A DNA stretch of 64,000 nt from Mycobacterium szulgai. Its GTDB lineage: Bacteria; Actinomycetota; Actinomycetes; Mycobacteriales; Mycobacteriaceae. Where the stretch lies: NCBI RefSeq assembly GCF_002116635.1, contig NZ_LQPW01000167.1, forward strand, positions 124,001-188,000. The letters run 5' to 3'. Made by a program: the position numbers and the translations under genes. Below the pieces are notes generated by a model, which was not told the DNA's origin, made no database searches, and worked only from the letters and a program-made list of their open reading frames with translations. The stretch's first letter is position 1, and each line of letters opens with the position of its first letter. This document shows, piece by piece, positions 62,529 to 64,000 of this stretch.

Positions 62529-64000
62529 ATGGGTGTCACTCCGATCGCAGTCATCGGCATGGCATGCCGCCTCCCCAGAGGCGTTGATTCCCCAGACCGG
62601 TTTTGGGATGCATTGCTGTCCGGTGACGACCTGATCAGCGAGATTCCCAGCGATCGATGGGACGCCGACGAGCACTACGACCCTGAACAGGGTGCGCCCG
62701 GCCGGTCGGTGTCGCGATGGGGTGGGTTCCTCGACGACGTCGCGGGCTTTGATGCCGAGTTCTTCGGCATCAGCGAGCGAGAAGCCACCGCGATCGATCC
62801 GCAGCACCGTTTGCTGATGCAGACCTCGTGGGAGGCGGTGGAGCACGCCGGCCTGGATCCCAAAGCGTTGACCGGCTCGCTGACCGGTGTGTTCGTCGGC
62901 ATGTGCCACGACGACTACGCGTTCGTGACCGACCAGGCAGGCGCCCGGGCTGACGCGTACGCCTTCACCGGAACCGCCTTCAGCATGGCGTCCGGGCGGG
63001 TGTCCTACGCCATGGGATTGCGCGGTCCGGCGATGACCGTGGACACCGCCTGTTCGTCGAGTTTGCTTGCGGTGCATATGGCTTGCCGCAGTTTGCATGA
63101 GCAGGAGAGCAACCTCGCGCTGGCCGGCGGTTGCCTGGTGATGCTGGAACCGCACGTGTTCAGCTCGGCCTCGGCGCTGGGCATGTTGTCTCCCACCGGA
63201 CGCTGCCGCACGTTCGACGCCTCCGCCGACGGGTTCGTCCGTTCCGAGGGCTGTGCCATGGTGCTGCTCAAACGGCTGCCCGACGCCCAGCGAGACGGCG
63301 ACCGCATCCTGGCGGTGCTGCGCGGCACGGCCACCAACCAGGACGGCCGAACCGACACCATTGCCAGTCCGTCGCGGGACGCGCAGGTCGAGGCCTACCG
63401 CGCGGCGCTGGCCGCGGCCGAGGTGGACGCCGACACCGTCGGCATGGTCGAGGCACACGGTACCGGCACTCCTGTTGGCGACCCGATCGAATTCGCCAGC
63501 TTGGCACAGGTGTACGGCGCCAACGGGACTCGATGCGCGCTGGGATCGGCAAAAAGCAACCTGGGACATACCGAGGCCGCCGCCGGCGCGGTAGGGATCA
63601 TCAAAGCGATCCTGTCGGTGCAACACGGCGTGGTGCCGCCGATGCTGCACCACACTCGCCTGCCCGACGAGCTTGCCCGGATCGACACCGGACTCTTTGT
63701 GCCACAGGAGATTACAGCTTGGCCAACAGCGGGACCGAAGCATGGTCACCAACCCCGGCGAGCGGCCGTGTCCTCGTACGGCATGTCCGGCACCAATGTC
63801 CACGTCATCCTCGAGCAGGCCGGCCAAACCGCAACGGTAGCCTCTCCAACGCAGCCGGCAGGGCCCGAGTTGTTCGTATTGTCAGCAACTTCGGCCGAGG
63901 CGCTGCGCCACACTTCGCGCCGGCTGGCCGACTGGATCGACGAGCAGACCAACCCGGTGCCACTGCCGGATCTGAGCTACACGCTGGCACGCCGGCGGGG
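62529..64000 (+). CDS. pks5: Pks5/Mas-like iterative type I polyketide synthase (5' part; runs off window)
   Basis: 490 codons of an uninterrupted frame open to the right edge. The protein begins directly with a ketosynthase domain (PIAVIGMACRLPRGVD). The catalytic triad is visible: Cys175 in VDTACSSSLLAVH, His310 in VEAHGTGTPVGDP, and His in GSAKSNLGHTEAAAG. After YGMSGTNVHVILE, a linker toward the acyltransferase domain begins. Absence of a loading module and FAAL adjacency fit Pks5/Mas-like enzymes that make methyl-branched fatty acids for surface glycolipids such as lipooligosaccharides. The C-terminal domains lie outside the window. Confidence 0.92.
   Translation, partial: MGVTPIAVIGMACRLPRGVDSPDRFWDALLSGDDLISEIPSDRWDADEHYDPEQGAPGRSVSRWGGFLDDVAGFDAEFFGISEREATAIDPQHRLLMQTSWEAVEHAGLDPKALTGSLTGVFVGMCHDDYAFVTDQAGARADAYAFTGTAFSMASGRVSYAMGLRGPAMTVDTACSSSLLAVHMACRSLHEQESNLALAGGCLVMLEPHVFSSASALGMLSPTGRCRTFDASADGFVRSEGCAMVLLKRLPDAQRDGDRILAVLRGTATNQDGRTDTIASPSRDAQVEAYRAALAAAEVDADTVGMVEAHGTGTPVGDPIEFASLAQVYGANGTRCALGSAKSNLGHTEAAAGAVGIIKAILSVQHGVVPPMLHHTRLPDELARIDTGLFVPQEITAWPTAGPKHGHQPRRAAVSSYGMSGTNVHVILEQAGQTATVASPTQPAGPELFVLSATSAEALRHTSRRLADWIDEQTNPVPLPDLSYTLARRR

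Noticed and set aside
62487..63827. 446-codon open frame antisense to the ketosynthase
   Set aside because: The ketosynthase triad is clear on the plus strand; the antisense frame has no protein-like pattern.

Overview
This is a GC-rich chromosomal segment of a Mycobacterium, most likely a slow grower outside the M. tuberculosis complex. The evidence is gene content and order. Read right to left, the conserved genes follow the M. tuberculosis run Rv1527c to Rv1569: pks5, fadD24, adh, a CMD-family gene, a PaaI thioesterase, nitronate monooxygenase, TetR, Rv1535 with its M-box, ileS with its T-box, dinX, ansA, lspA, rluD, lprI, glbN, two SDR genes, Rv1546, dnaE1, fadD11, plsB1, ddn-like, ilvA, treZYX, an acyltransferase, ripD, an Rv1567c-like gene, bioA and bioF1. 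Names rest on recalled families and motifs, not on a database search.

Layout. 1-5.5 kb: biotin genes (bioF1 fragment, bioA), a small membrane protein, the catalytically dead NlpC/P60 protein RipD with a Pro/Gln/Thr repeat tail, and an OafA-type O-acyltransferase. 5.5-11.8 kb: trehalose operon treX-treY-treZ. 11.8-16.5 kb: mismatch uracil-DNA glycosylase, a divergent MocR/flavoprotein pair, ilvA and a Ddn-like F420 enzyme. 16.5-20.3 kb: plsB1 and fadD11. 20.4-25.8 kb (accessory): a glycosyltransferase-TPR-methyltransferase, a MerR/PPOX pair, and a three-gene nitrile hydratase/thiocyanate hydrolase-like operon. 25.8-30.4 kb: dnaE1 and two small fold proteins. 30.4-37.9 kb (accessory): three translationally coupled PknD-like receptor genes, the third a pseudokinase, followed by a membrane protein and a long coiled-coil protein. 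38-46 kb: SDR genes, glbN-lprI, an ECF42-type sigma factor with its DGPF/YCII partner, a methyltransferase, rluD-family gene, lspA and ansA. 46-52 kb: dinX, then accessory genes (methyltransferase, unknown protein, glycosyltransferase fused to an inactive-looking M23 domain, condensation-type acyltransferase). 52-58.4 kb: a 58-59 bp tandem repeat derived from the ileS 3' end, ileS with T-box leader, the Rv1535 homologue with M-box leader and a possible upstream ORF, TetR, nitronate monooxygenase. 58.4-64 kb: thioesterase, CMD protein, alcohol dehydrogenase, fadD24 and the start of a pks5-like polyketide synthase that runs off the window.

The most unusual parts are the kinase/kinase/pseudokinase/coiled-coil cluster (30432-37944), the glycosyltransferase-M23 fusion (49247-50470), the SCNase/NHase-type operon (23907-25818), and the ileS-derived tandem repeat (52062-52285). 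No rRNA, tRNA, insertion sequence, prophage or CRISPR array was seen. Apart from the Rv1535 leader (55943-56576), no gene-free stretch exceeds about 300 bases.
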